NCBI GenBank assembly: GCA_021784205.1
Contig: JAJXTB010000078.1
Coordinates: 1-13,447 of the forward strand
Length of the DNA: 13,447 bases
From: Actinomycetes bacterium
GTDB lineage: Bacteria; Actinomycetota; Acidimicrobiia; Acidimicrobiales; RAAP-2
Direction of reading: 5' to 3'
Part shown: one piece after another, positions 1-9,880 of the stretch
Layout of the letters: each line of letters starts with the position of its first letter
Position numbering within the stretch: position 1 is the first letter of the stretch
Notes under the pieces: model-generated
What the model was told of the DNA's origin: nothing
Seen by the model: the letters and a program-made list of their open reading frames with translations, nothing else
Databases searched by the model: none
Made by a program: the position numbers and the translations under genes

Positions 1-851
1 CCGCGGCCAAAGAGGCCGGCGTCAACTTCTTTGACAACGCCGAGGCCTACGCGTCGGGCGAGTCCGAGCGGGTCATGGGCGCGGCCTTCCGGGAACTCGG
101 TTGGCAGCGCCACGAGTACGTGGTCTCAACCAAGCTCTTCTGGGGCCTCCACGACGTGCCCAACATGAAGAACACGCTCAACCGAAAGTACCTCGCCCAG
201 GCGATCGACGGGTCACTGGAGCGTTTCGGGCTCGACTTCGTCGACCTGGTCTTCTGCCACCGACCCGATCCCAAGACCCCCATCGAGGAGACCGTGTGGG
301 CGATGAGCGACATGGTCAGCCAGGGCAAGGCCCTCTACTGGGGCACCTCGGAGTGGAACGCCGACGATATTCGCGCCGCGTACGACATCGCCGACCGTCA
401 CCACCTTCACAAGCCCATCGTCGAGCAGCCCCAGTACAACATCCTGTGGCGCGACCGCGTCGAGAAGGACTACCGACGCCTCTACGAGGACATCGGACTG
501 GGCACGACCATCTGGTCGCCGCTCTCGTCGGGTCTCTTGACCGGCAAGTACCTAAACGGCGTCCCCGACGGATCGCGCGCGACCCTGCCCGGTTACGAGT
601 GGCTGCGCGGCATGCTGACCGACCCGGCGCGCAACAAGAAGGTCGCCGACCTCAAAGTCATCGCCGACCAGCTCGACATCTCGCTCACCCAGCTCTCCCT
701 CGCCTGGTGCGCGAAGAACCCGAACGTCTCGACGGTCATCACCGGCGCGTCATCGGCCGCCCAGGTTCGTGAGAACATGACGGCCCTGGACGCGCTTGAA
801 CTGCTCACCGACGAGGTGATGGAGCGGATCGACCTGATCAGTCTGTTCTAG
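1..851 (+). CDS. Aldo/keto reductase, AKR6 (Kv-beta-like) type, 5'-truncated by window edge
   Basis: NAD(P)H-dependent oxidoreductase that would reduce aldehydes or ketones in the cytoplasm; the physiological substrate cannot be read from sequence. The reading frame is open from base 3 to a TAG at 849-851, giving 282 residues against a usual 320-340, so roughly 45-50 N-terminal residues lie outside the window. The AKR catalytic tetrad is visible: Asp and Tyr in FFDNAEAY (visible residues 9-16), Lys in STKLFWG, and His in [19 protein letters not shown] and the C-terminal [15 protein letters not shown] segment are typical cofactor-binding parts. The FDNAEAY-x-SGESE signature and the overall pattern resemble the Kv channel beta-subunit / YghZ branch (AKR6). 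It converges on serA with only 17 bp between the stops and no clear terminator there. Family call is firm; no gene symbol is justified. Confidence 0.93.
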   Translation, partial: AAKEAGVNFFDNAEAYASGESERVMGAAFRELGWQRHEYVVSTKLFWGLHDVPNMKNTLNRKYLAQAIDGSLERFGLDFVDLVFCHRPDPKTPIEETVWAMSDMVSQGKALYWGTSEWNADDIRAAYDIADRHHLHKPIVEQPQYNILWRDRVEKDYRRLYEDIGLGTTIWSPLSSGLLTGKYLNGVPDGSRATLPGYEWLRGMLTDPARNKKVADLKVIADQLDISLTQLSLAWCAKNPNVSTVITGASSAAQVRENMTALDALELLTDEVMERIDLISLF

Positions 852-868
852 GCGGTCGACCCGTGCGA

Positions 869-2443
869 TCAGCGCAGGGTGATCAGGTGGATGTCCTGGA
901 TGCCTTCGGTCGAGCGCAGCCGATCGATCACGGCTTCGGGCGTCGGGGTGGTCGTCGAGATCACCATGAGGGCCGTCTTGGTCGTCGGGTCCGGTCCGAC
1001 GGCCATGGACGAGATCGACACGTGCGCCTCACCGAGGGCGAGACCCACGTGCCCGATCATGCCGGGGCGGTCGTCGTTGCGCACGACCAGCATCGTGGCG
1101 GCGGGCGGGATCTCGACGCTGTGACCGTCGACGGTCACGATGCGGGTCTCGAGTCGGGTGCCGATCGTCATCAAGGTGCCCGAGACCGCGTGATCGCCCG
1201 AGCGCACCGTGATCAGGTTCACGTACTCCGGTGACTCGACCGTGGAGACCTCGCCCCACGTGAGACCGTGCTCCGCGGCCATCTGGGGCGCGTTGACGAA
1301 GGACACGCCGTCGTGTCCGGTGGCCCCGAGGAGGCCCTTCAGCGCGCACAGGGTGAGAATCTTGGTGCCGGCACCGGCGAGCTCACCCTGGTAGATCACC
1401 TCGAGGTCCGCGGGGTTGCCGTCGAGCAGGCCACCGATGAACCGTCCGAGCACCTCCGCGAGTCCCATGAAGGGCCGCACGACGTTGGAGACCTCGCCAG
1501 CCGCGACGTTCACTGCGAAGGGCACGAAGTCCCCCGCCAGCGCCAACTGGACCTGTTCGGCGATGGTGACACCGGCCTTGTCCTGGGCCTCGGCGGTCGA
1601 CGCGCCGAGGTGGGGTACCACTACGACCGAGGGGAGCTCGAACAGCGGCGACTCGGTCGTGGGCTCCTTGGCGAAGACGTCCAAAGCCGCGCCGTGGACG
1701 TGTCCGGTGCGGATCGCCTCGGCCAGGTCGTCCTCGTTGACGATGCCCCCGCGCGCCGCGTTCACGATCCGAACGCCGACCTTGGTCTTGGCCAGGGCGG
1801 CCGCGTCGAGGAGGTTCGTGGTCTCCTTGTTCTTGGGCAGGTGGATGGTGATGAAGTCGCTCTGGGCCAGCAGCGAGTCCAGCGTCATCAGCTGGACACC
1901 CATGTGCTTGGCCCGCTCCTCGGAGATGTAGGGGTCAAAGGCGACGATCCGCATGCCAAAGGCGAGGGCGCGCTGGGCGACGAGCGCCCCGATCTTGCCG
2001 AGCCCGACGACGCCGAGGGTCTTGCCGTAGAGTTCGACGCCCTCCCACTTGGAACGCTCCCACTTGCCGGCCTTCAGCGCCGCGTGGGCCTGGGGGATGT
2101 TGCGGGCCTGGGCGAGGAGTAGCGCCATCGCCTGTTCGGCCGCGGAGAGGATGTTGGACTGGGGGGCGTTGACGACCATGACCCCGAGCTCGGTCGCCTT
2201 GGCGACGTCGACGTTGTCCAGACCGATACCCGCGCGCCCGACCACGACCATGTCGCTCGCCGCCTCGAGGGTCGCCGCGTCCACCTGGGTGGCCGAGCGG
2301 ATGATCAGCGCGTTGGCGCCCACCACCGCCTCGAGCAGTTCCGCTGGCGACAGTCCGAGCCGGACGTCGACCTCGTGGCCGGCGTTACGGAGCTCCTGGA
2401 GCCCCGACTGTGCGATTTCCTCCGTTACCAGTACACGAGCCAC
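869..2443 (-). CDS. serA: D-3-phosphoglycerate dehydrogenase, long ACT-domain form
   Basis: Oxidises 3-phosphoglycerate to 3-phosphohydroxypyruvate with NAD, the committed step of serine synthesis. The 524 residues match the long actinobacterial/mycobacterial form. The N-terminal substrate-binding part surrounds a Rossmann domain with GVVGLGKIG (about 144-152). Catalytic residues visible are Arg231 (NAARGG), Glu260 (FAKEP) and His278 (VVPHLGAST). An intervening ASB-like region (about 310-440) precedes a C-terminal ACT domain (about 450-524, MLVVRNDDRPGMIGHVG), which in this family senses serine; allosteric inhibition is therefore likely but inferred. The start is a GTG preceded by an AAAGAAAGGTG ribosome-binding stretch. 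It lies 36 bp downstream of the aminotransferase gene on the same strand, so the two are probably co-transcribed. Nothing is missing or broken. Confidence 0.97.
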   Translation of the reverse strand: MARVLVTEEIAQSGLQELRNAGHEVDVRLGLSPAELLEAVVGANALIIRSATQVDAATLEAASDMVVVGRAGIGLDNVDVAKATELGVMVVNAPQSNILSAAEQAMALLLAQARNIPQAHAALKAGKWERSKWEGVELYGKTLGVVGLGKIGALVAQRALAFGMRIVAFDPYISEERAKHMGVQLMTLDSLLAQSDFITIHLPKNKETTNLLDAAALAKTKVGVRIVNAARGGIVNEDDLAEAIRTGHVHGAALDVFAKEPTTESPLFELPSVVVVPHLGASTAEAQDKAGVTIAEQVQLALAGDFVPFAVNVAAGEVSNVVRPFMGLAEVLGRFIGGLLDGNPADLEVIYQGELAGAGTKILTLCALKGLLGATGHDGVSFVNAPQMAAEHGLTWGEVSTVESPEYVNLITVRSGDHAVSGTLMTIGTRLETRIVTVDGHSVEIPPAATMLVVRNDDRPGMIGHVGLALGEAHVSISSMAVGPDPTTKTALMVISTTTPTPEAVIDRLRSTEGIQDIHLITLR

Positions 2444-2479
2444 TGTTCACCTTTCTTTGATCACCCACGTTAATAAGCG

Positions 2480-4834
<2,355 letters not shown>

Positions 4835-4878
4835 TCGCCCAGCCATCAGACCCGGCACCCGCGAACGCACCCGGTCGC

Positions 4879-6312
4879 GTGCTGGTTACCGGAGCCACGG
4901 GATACGTGGGCGGGCGGCTCGTGGCGCGCCTGATCGAACATGATCACGTCGTGCGCTGCCTCGTGCGCACCCCGGCGAAGCTCGCCGCCGCGCCGTGGCG
5001 CGACGATGTCGAGGTCGTGACGGGTTCGGTGGGCGGCGACCTCACCTCGGCGCTGGACGACGTTGCGGTTGCCGTGTACCTCGTCCACGGCATCGGTGCC
5101 AGCAGTGACTGGGCCCAGCGCGAGATCCTGGACGCCGCTAACTTCCGAGACGCTGCGGTGCGCGCGGGCGTGTCGCGGATCGTGTACCTCGGCGGCATGG
5201 GCCGCGACGATGCGTCGCTGAGCGTCCACCTCGCCAGCCGCCACCAGGTCGGACGGACCCTCGCCGACGGACCGATCCCCGTGACCGAGCTCCGCGCGGC
5301 GGTGGTGATCGGATCGGGGTCGGCCAGTTTCGAGATGCTCCGATATCTGGTCGAGGTACTGCCGGTCATGATTACCCCGAAGTGGGTCACGACCCGGTCT
5401 CAGCCGATCGCCATCTCCGACGTCTTGGACTACTTGGTCAAGGCGATCGATATCCCCCAACCACTGGCCGGTGTCTTCGAGATCGGCGGACCCGACGTGG
5501 TCTCCTACGCCGAGCTCATGGCGCTCTACGCCGACGTGGCGGGCCTCAAACGCCGACGCCTCATCCAGGTACCGGTACTGACGCCGCGGCTCTCGAGCCA
5601 CTGGGTCGGACTGGTCACCCCCGTGCCGGCTTCGCTCGCGCGACCGCTCGTTGACAGCCTCGTCAACGAAGTCGTCGTCGACGACCCCTCGACGCTGGCG
5701 ATACTCGGCGCGCCCACGCGATCGCTGCGCGACGCGATCACGCTCGCGCTCGGCGTGAGTGACCGGGGCGAGGCACCGACCACCTTCACCGACGCCGATT
5801 TCCGGCCCTTTCGCAGTTACGCCACCGACCCGGACTGGGCCGGCGGCACCGAGCTCACCGACGTGCGGGTCCTCGAGACGACGGCGTCACCCGAAGCCTG
5901 CTTTCGCGCCGCGAGCGCCATCGGGGGTGACCACGGCTGGTATCGGGGGGAGTGGCTCTGGCGCCTGCGGGGTTTCCTCGACCGACTCGTCGGCGGTCCG
6001 GGATTGCGACGTGGTCGGCGCCACCCCACCGAGTTGCGGGTGGGCGATCACGTTGACTTTTGGCGCGTCGACGCGCTCGAGGCACCCGACCTGTTGCGCC
6101 TGCACGCCGAAATGATCCTTCCCGGCGAGGCGTGGCTGGAGTGGCGCTTCGAGCCCACAACATCGGGCACGCGCGTGACCCAGCGCGCCCGCTTCAAGCC
6201 GCGGGGACTCTGGGGTCGCGCCTACTGGTACGGGGTCGCCCCGTTCCACGGACTGGTCTTCGCGGACTTGATCCAAGGGATCGTCGGCGACGCGCTCGGT
6301 GAGCGGAGCTGA
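4879..6312 (+). CDS. SDR-family NAD(P)-binding oxidoreductase fused to a DUF2867 domain
   Basis: Atypical/extended short-chain dehydrogenase of the NmrA or epimerase kind with a C-terminal DUF2867 domain; the reaction is unknown. The glycine-rich NAD(P) motif VTGATGYVGG begins at residue 3, followed by an SDR core to about 290 (IVYLGGMGRDD, RAAVVIGSGSASFEM, GVFEIGGPDVVSYAELM). The last about 170 residues are DUF2867-like, with GGDHGWYRGEWLWRLRGFLD and MILPGEAWLEWRFEP, as in annotated SDR-DUF2867 fusions. The start is uncertain. GTG 4879 puts the Rossmann strand right at the N-terminus but has no Shine-Dalgarno; GTG 4798 would overlap serC; and an ATC overlapping the serC stop at 4834 has GGGGA well placed before it. 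It follows serC closely and may be co-transcribed. Its TGA stop touches the 31-bp repeat at 6312. Confidence 0.88.
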   Translation: MLVTGATGYVGGRLVARLIEHDHVVRCLVRTPAKLAAAPWRDDVEVVTGSVGGDLTSALDDVAVAVYLVHGIGASSDWAQREILDAANFRDAAVRAGVSRIVYLGGMGRDDASLSVHLASRHQVGRTLADGPIPVTELRAAVVIGSGSASFEMLRYLVEVLPVMITPKWVTTRSQPIAISDVLDYLVKAIDIPQPLAGVFEIGGPDVVSYAELMALYADVAGLKRRRLIQVPVLTPRLSSHWVGLVTPVPASLARPLVDSLVNEVVVDDPSTLAILGAPTRSLRDAITLALGVSDRGEAPTTFTDADFRPFRSYATDPDWAGGTELTDVRVLETTASPEACFRAASAIGGDHGWYRGEWLWRLRGFLDRLVGGPGLRRGRRHPTELRVGDHVDFWRVDALEAPDLLRLHAEMILPGEAWLEWRFEPTTSGTRVTQRARFKPRGLWGRAYWYGVAPFHGLVFADLIQGIVGDALGERS

Positions 6313-6342
6313 CTCAGTCGGTGTCCCCGCCCGAGACTTCCG
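6312..6342. repeat. 31-bp direct repeat, left copy (duplicate of ilvC 3' end)
   Basis: Identical over 31 bp to 8832-8862, same orientation, 2520 bp apart. It begins with ACTCAGTCGG at the last base of the SDR stop codon. On the minus strand it supplies the stop codon and the last nine residues (EVSGGDTD end) of the membrane protein encoded at 6314-7225, in the same frame as in ilvC. Weaker similarity to ilvC (15 of 20 positions) continues through 6341-6360. Confidence 0.95.
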
Positions 6343-7225
6343 CCGCCAGCTGCTCGCCGGCGGCCGTGGCGCGCATCGAGCAGCTGTCGGCGGCGGACCC
6401 CCGCGGGCCAGTCTGTACCGAAGCCGTCCCTCTGGGTGTGAGATCACCTGTCGCTGAGCCCGCCTCAGAGCGCTCGCGTGATGCTGATGCTCGGCGGGTG
6501 ATGAAGCGGGTTCCCACGAACAGGCCTCCGATGACGCCAAGCGAGAGTAGAACCCATAGGAGCACGTAGAGCACGCGAACGCCTCCGGAACTAGGTGACG
6601 GCGCCGTGGTCCACGCCACACCGGTATTCATAGCGGCTGCCCCAACGGCTCCGGGTACGGGGAAGCAGACGTTCTTCATCCGTCGCGGGAAAAACTTACC
6701 GACCGAGGGAACGGGTTTGGCGTAGCCCTGAACCAGGAGGCCAGTCGCCGTCTCGGATTGGCAGTCAGCTGCGCCCTTGGGAATCGTGGAGCCGAAGAGG
6801 AACAGAGCCTCGGCCCTCTGGTGGAGCTGAAGCACCACGCGCTTCGTCGTGGGGAGCGGCGGATTCGGGATGGTCATGTTGGCGACGGTGACCGTAGAGG
6901 CGCTGGTCGCGTCCCTCACGGCGGCGATGTCCGGGGCGCCCATCAAGAGGTGGCAGACGGGACCCCGGTTGTAGAAGAAGACCGGCACCGCCATCTTCGA
7001 GAATGCGTGAACGTTCCCCGTTTGAGTCGGGTATTGGTACGACACGTCGGAGATAGTCACCCCAGCGGTGACCACGATCTGGGATGTCACGCAGGCCGGG
7101 TAGCGCGTTGTGGCTTGGGCGACCGATGAGATGGAGCCCACTGAGATAGATGACGCAAGGGAAAGGAAGACAACCAGCGCGAGTAGTACGAGATTGCGAC
7201 GAGCACGCCTTTTGGTGAGCCTCAT
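6314..7225 (-). CDS. Exported, membrane-anchored protein of unknown function, DUF4232-like ectodomain
   Basis: Predicted 303-residue surface protein; function unknown. A basic N-terminus (MRLTKRRARRN) and hydrophobic stretch 11-37 form a signal peptide or signal anchor. The ectodomain (about 41-210) has four cysteines (45, 91, 155, 187), which could form two disulfides. The arrangement CVTSQIVV ... VPVFFYNRGPVCHLLMGAPD ... resembles the actinobacterial DUF4232 family, a call from pattern only. A second membrane helix (about 217-240, YVLLWVLLSLGVIGGLFVG) is followed by TRFITRR and a Ser/Thr/Arg-rich tail, predicting an outside ectodomain and cytoplasmic tail. The start at 7225 is fixed by GGAGGT 6 nt upstream. 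The last about 24 residues are encoded by DNA copied from serC (antisense) and ilvC (in frame), so the native C-terminus has probably been replaced. Codon use is less GC-biased than its neighbours. Confidence 0.75.
   Translation of the reverse strand: MRLTKRRARRNLVLLALVVFLSLASSISVGSISSVAQATTRYPACVTSQIVVTAGVTISDVSYQYPTQTGNVHAFSKMAVPVFFYNRGPVCHLLMGAPDIAAVRDATSASTVTVANMTIPNPPLPTTKRVVLQLHQRAEALFLFGSTIPKGAADCQSETATGLLVQGYAKPVPSVGKFFPRRMKNVCFPVPGAVGAAAMNTGVAWTTAPSPSSGGVRVLYVLLWVLLSLGVIGGLFVGTRFITRRASASRERSEAGSATGDLTPRGTASVQTGPRGSAADSCSMRATAAGEQLAAEVSGGDTD
6350..6386. repeat. 37-bp direct repeat, displaced serC fragment
   Basis: Exact 37-bp copy of serC bases 4339-4375 in the same orientation. Here it lies antisense to, and inside, the 3' end of the gene at 6314-7225, encoding roughly residues 280-292 of that protein in a frame unrelated to SerC. 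It starts 7 bp after the end of the ilvC-derived 31-bp repeat. Confidence 0.95.
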
Positions 7226-7673
7226 CCACTTACCTCCCACTGACTCAACCTACGCACCTGGGGACGGTCCTGGTGGCAAGTTCGAACACCATCAGTCGCG
7301 GCTGACCAGGGAAACTGCATGCCTGTTTTTTCCGAGCCCAATCCCATATTCGATCTATCCCAGGGGTGGGTCGCGACCGCCCAGAATCACCGAGCGACTC
7401 GGGGTAGATTCAGCGTTAGTCCAGTGACTGATGAACAGGTGGTCGCAAAACGTGGCGAGAACTCTGTCACGCGTTACCACCAACGAGGAGTCAATGGCTC
7501 ACGCGAAGTCGTGAAAGTTCTTGGCAAGACTGGAAGCAAAGTCGATGAGCACGCGCAGGTTGAACGGTAGGAGTGTCAGTCGCGAAATGCTCCGACCCTC
7601 TATTACCAAGCGGCCAACAACTTACGCGCGACTCGTTCGGTTGAACTCCAACGAGAACAAGAGGGGACGCTGA
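7226..7673. other. Divergent intergenic region without a convincing gene
   Basis: About 450 bp separating the divergent exported-protein genes. It is comparatively A/T-rich and should hold the promoters of both. A plus-strand open frame (7319-7570) has no family resemblance and no clear ribosome-binding site before its start; GAGGAG near 7486-7491 leads only to a six-codon ORF. A T6 run at 7325-7330 follows a poor imperfect hairpin. No tRNA, CRISPR or long repeat is seen. Confidence 0.5.
7232..7237 (-). promoter_or_regulatory. Shine-Dalgarno GGAGGT fixing the start of the DUF4232-like gene
   Basis: GGAGGT on the minus strand, 6 nt before the ATG at 7225. The longer alternative start (GTG at 7240) would translate through this site, so the shorter protein is preferred. 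Further upstream TAGGTT (7247-7252) is a weak -10 candidate without a well-spaced -35. Confidence 0.7.
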
Positions 7674-7826
7674 ATGAAGCACCTGACAACTTCATTCCAG
7701 TGCCAGGGAATTTCGCCGAGTGGGCGCAGGTGGAAAAGTGTCGACAGGCGTGCGATAACCGCAGGTTGCCTACTTGCCTCGGCTCATGATCTCCTGGTGG
7801 TTGCCAACGAAAACGCGGAAGCATGA
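7674..7826 (+). CDS. Possible small ORF (50 aa), unknown
   Basis: ATG at 7674 preceded by GAGGGG with 7-8 nt spacing; it runs 50 codons to a TGA at 7824-7826, one base before the ATG of the next gene. That arrangement suits translational coupling. The product has a basic middle (GRRWKSVDRR, about 18-27) followed by a mildly hydrophobic stretch (AITAGCLLASAHDLLVVA, about 28-45), which could be a weak export signal or a decayed signal peptide. No family is recognised. It is supported only by the ribosome-binding site, spacing and position; it could be a leader ORF for the following gene, a remnant, or chance. Confidence 0.3.
   Translation: MKHLTTSFQCQGISPSGRRWKSVDRRAITAGCLLASAHDLLVVANENAEA
7817..7821 (+). 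promoter_or_regulatory. Shine-Dalgarno GGAAG deciding the start at 7828
   Basis: GGAAG with a 6-nt spacer to the ATG at 7828. The upstream TTG (7774) and ATG (7786) in the same frame lack a comparable site, so 7828 is preferred. The site lies inside the last codons of the 50-codon small ORF. Confidence 0.55.
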
Positions 7827-7827
7827 C

Positions 7828-8421
7828 ATGAAGAACTGGACCGTCGGTTTGCCATTCTCGCGTTCTCACCGAGACGAAACACCACAACGAGTCTTGGGTG
7901 CGCGACGACATACGTCGAATCGACGCCACATTCGAATAGGCGCACTCACCCTCGTGCTTACGTTGGGCGCTGGTTCATCGGTGGCGGCCGCCGGAATTCG
8001 AAGTGCCAGTACGTACTTTCTGTCGTCGGGTTCAACGATCCAAATGTCTGGTGACCGAATCCACAAGGACGTCAGTTATGTCTTCACGCTTGTCAACGGG
8101 AACGCACGGAAAGTATTCGTTCGCGGAATCGGACGGAGCGGACCCGGCCTGGAACTTCTCGTTCCTCGTGGCTCCGGGACAACGATGAGACTGGATCCTC
8201 CGTCGGGACCGGGAACAACGCACACGGTTCCGGCGCACAAGTCAATACGTTTGACCGTGTGGTTCCACGTCAGTGATTGCTCCACGGTTCCACGAGGATC
8301 GTGGCCACTCACGATGGATGTCGCGTGGAGTCCTGGGAAGTGGAACCGGGTGGGCTTGCAGATGACCAGTGGACTTTCCGTGCAGTGGCAGAAATCCCTT
8401 GCCAATCTGGTTTGCCCGTAA
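7828..8421 (+). CDS. Exported protein of unknown function, predicted beta-rich
   Basis: A 197-residue protein with no recognised family. A long basic N-terminal region (Arg-rich, about 12-36) leads into a hydrophobic segment IRIGALTLVLTLGAGSSVAAAG (about 35-56), consistent with a signal peptide; cleavage after an Ala-rich site near 55 is plausible. The mature part alternates short hydrophobic stretches typical of a beta sandwich (VSYVFTLVN, KVFVRGIG, IRLTVWFHV, LTMDVAW), with a T/G-rich middle. Two cysteines (151 and 196, the second next to the C-terminus) could pair in an extracytoplasmic disulfide. Its layout recalls extracellular Ig-like domains, but that is only impression. It is divergent from the DUF4232-like gene and shares its exported nature and lower GC, suggesting a common origin of the segment. 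No terminator is evident after it. Confidence 0.65.
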   Translation: MKNWTVGLPFSRSHRDETPQRVLGARRHTSNRRHIRIGALTLVLTLGAGSSVAAAGIRSASTYFLSSGSTIQMSGDRIHKDVSYVFTLVNGNARKVFVRGIGRSGPGLELLVPRGSGTTMRLDPPSGPGTTHTVPAHKSIRLTVWFHVSDCSTVPRGSWPLTMDVAWSPGKWNRVGLQMTSGLSVQWQKSLANLVCP

Positions 8422-8831
8422 CTCAGTTCGGATCCCGTGTATCGGCCGTGCGGGACGACGTATGAGCGCAAGCCACGATCGTCTGCCGTTCCTCATGGTG
8501 CCTTGACCGCCAGTTGTGAAAGATCGTTCTCCCGTAGGCGGGAAATTCGACCAATCCCCTCCAGCCAGCCAGTGGCCCAGCGATTGGGAAACGGTTGGTC
8601 GCTTACGCACCTCTATTCGCCTCGAGCAAGATCCGGGTGGCGCCCAGTGATCCCACCCGGGCGGTTCGCCCGGCGGTCGAGAATATTGCGCCGCACGTGC
8701 GCATAGACATGACGCACCGAATCGTTCGCTCTCGGTCGGGCGACGTTCTGCTCGATCGGCGTCGCGCCATTTCGGCGAGACGCCTCGTTATCGATGACGT
8801 TGGCAATCAATCCCGACTTCGGTCAGGCATC
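8422..8831. other. Gap of about 410 bp without a supported gene
   Basis: Between the exported-protein stop and the ilvC stop. It contains a small hairpin (TCCCG-TAGG-CGGGA near 8533-8546) without a T-run. The right half (about 8640-8810) becomes GC-rich again and is open in several frames on both strands, none with a recognised domain or a ribosome-binding site. It may be the eroded end of an inserted or decayed gene. No transposase, integrase or tRNA sequence could be recognised. Confidence 0.45.
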
Positions 8832-8862
8832 ACTCAGTCGGTGTCCCCGCCCGAGACTTCCG
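8832..8862. repeat. 31-bp direct repeat, right copy (natural ilvC 3' end)
   Basis: The last nine codons and stop of ilvC plus two following bases, identical to 6312-6342. Since it belongs to an intact conserved gene, this is the probable original copy. It marks the right edge of the less GC-rich accessory segment. Confidence 0.95.
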
Positions 8863-9868
8863 ACACCTTCTGCTTGCCGGCCGACACGAAGGGCATCATG
8901 GCGCGCAACTTCTTGCCGATGTCCTCGATCGGGTGCTTCTTACCGACCTCGCGCAGCTCACGGTAGCGCGGGCGGCCGATCTCGTTCTCCTTGATCCACT
9001 CGGCGGCGAAGGTGCCGTCTTGGATCTCGGTGAGCACCTTCTTCATCTCGGCCTTCACCTGGCTCGTGATGATCCTCGGCCCGCGGGTCAGGTCGCCGTA
9101 CTCGGCGGTGTCCGACACCGAGAAGCGCATGCCGGTGATCCCCTCTTCGTACATCAGGTCCACGATCAGCTTGAGCTCGTGCAGACACTCGAAGTAGGCG
9201 CTCTCGGGCTGGTAGCCCGCCTCGACGAGCGTCTCGTACCCGGCGGTCACCAGAGCGCTCACGCCGCCGCAGAGCACGGCCTGCTCGCCGAACAGGTCCG
9301 TCTCGGTCTCCTCGGTGAAGGTCGTCTCGAGCACCCCGGCGCGGGTCGCGCCGATGCCGTGGGCGTAGGCGAGGGCGATCGCGTGCGCCTGACCGGTGGC
9401 GTCCTGGTGGACGGCGATCAACGACGGCACGCCGCCGCCCTCGACGTAGGTTCGCCGCACCAGGTGACCGGGGCCCTTGGGCGCCACCATCGCGACGTCC
9501 ACGTCAGCCGGCGGCGTGATGAGGTCGAAGCGGATATTGAAGCCGTGGGCGAACAGCAGGCACTTGCCGGCCGACAGGTGCGGCGCGACCTCGAGGTCGT
9601 AGATGCGCTTCTGCTCGGTGTCGGGTAGCAGCATCATGATGATGTCGGCCTCGGCGACGGCATCGGCGATGCCGAGCACCCGCAGGCCCGCCTCTTCGGC
9701 CTTGAAGACCGACGAGGACTCCGGACGAAGACCCACCCGCACGTCCAGTCCCGAATCGTGGAGGTTCAGCGCGTGCGCGTGGCCCTGGGAGCCGTAGCCG
9801 AGGATCGCGATCTTCTTGCCCTCGAGGATCTCGGGGTGGGCGTCGCCTTCGTAGTACATCGTGGTCAT
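8834..9868 (-). CDS. ilvC: Ketol-acid reductoisomerase, class I, NADPH-type
   Basis: Isomerises and reduces 2-acetolactate or 2-aceto-2-hydroxybutyrate to the dihydroxy acids, the second common step to valine/leucine and isoleucine, using Mg and NADPH. The 344-residue protein is a class I (short) enzyme. The Rossmann motif [13 protein letters not shown] lies at 24-36; the following loop LRPESSS (48-53) carries the Arg and Ser residues associated with NADPH use. Catalytic and metal ligands appear as His108, Lys131 (APKGPG), Asp191 and Glu195 (TDLFGEQ), Glu227 and Glu231 ([17 protein letters not shown]) and Ser252. The ATG has AAGGATAGGACC just upstream. It follows ilvN by 12 bp as third gene of ilvBNC. 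Its last 31 bp are duplicated at 6312-6342. Confidence 0.98.
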   Translation of the reverse strand: MTTMYYEGDAHPEILEGKKIAILGYGSQGHAHALNLHDSGLDVRVGLRPESSSVFKAEEAGLRVLGIADAVAEADIIMMLLPDTEQKRIYDLEVAPHLSAGKCLLFAHGFNIRFDLITPPADVDVAMVAPKGPGHLVRRTYVEGGGVPSLIAVHQDATGQAHAIALAYAHGIGATRAGVLETTFTEETETDLFGEQAVLCGGVSALVTAGYETLVEAGYQPESAYFECLHELKLIVDLMYEEGITGMRFSVSDTAEYGDLTRGPRIITSQVKAEMKKVLTEIQDGTFAAEWIKENEIGRPRYRELREVGKKHPIEDIGKKLRAMMPFVSAGKQKVSEVSGGDTD

Positions 9869-9880
9869 GGTCCTATCCTT

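Larger units (their letters stand above)
6313..8831. other. Candidate inserted accessory segment bounded by 31-bp direct repeats
   Basis: About 2.5 kb lying between the SDR stop codon and the ilvC stop codon and bordered by the 31-bp direct repeats. Base composition is visibly less GC-rich than the flanking biosynthetic genes, with more A/T at third codon positions, and it holds two non-housekeeping exported proteins. Collapsing the two repeats would leave the SDR and ilvC genes convergent and almost touching, which is a plausible ancestral layout. No integrase, transposase, tRNA or terminal inverted repeat was seen, so a self-mobile element is not supported; an insertion, a remnant, or a replication/assembly rearrangement all fit. 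Confidence 0.5.

Noticed and set aside
1268..2122. Long plus-strand open frame antisense to serA
   Set aside because: Shadow of the conserved serA gene; composition-biased and without family features.
7305..7331. Possible terminator: imperfect AGG/CCT stem followed by T6
   Set aside because: Stem is only about four to six pairs with a mismatch and a long loop, and no plus-strand gene ends before it.
7603..7929. Minus-strand 108-codon open frame overlapping the small ORF and the start of the exported-protein gene
   Set aside because: No recognisable domain or start signal; the plus-strand gene with signal peptide and Shine-Dalgarno explains the region better.
6313..8831. Insertion sequence or tRNA-associated integrative element
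   Set aside because: No transposase, integrase, terminal inverted repeats or tRNA could be found, so only a repeat-bounded segment is claimed.
8595..8966. Overlapping open frames on both strands near the right end of the accessory segment, considered as transposase or integrase remnants
   Set aside because: No catalytic motif or family resemblance could be identified, none has a ribosome-binding site, and the plus-strand frame runs antisense into ilvC.
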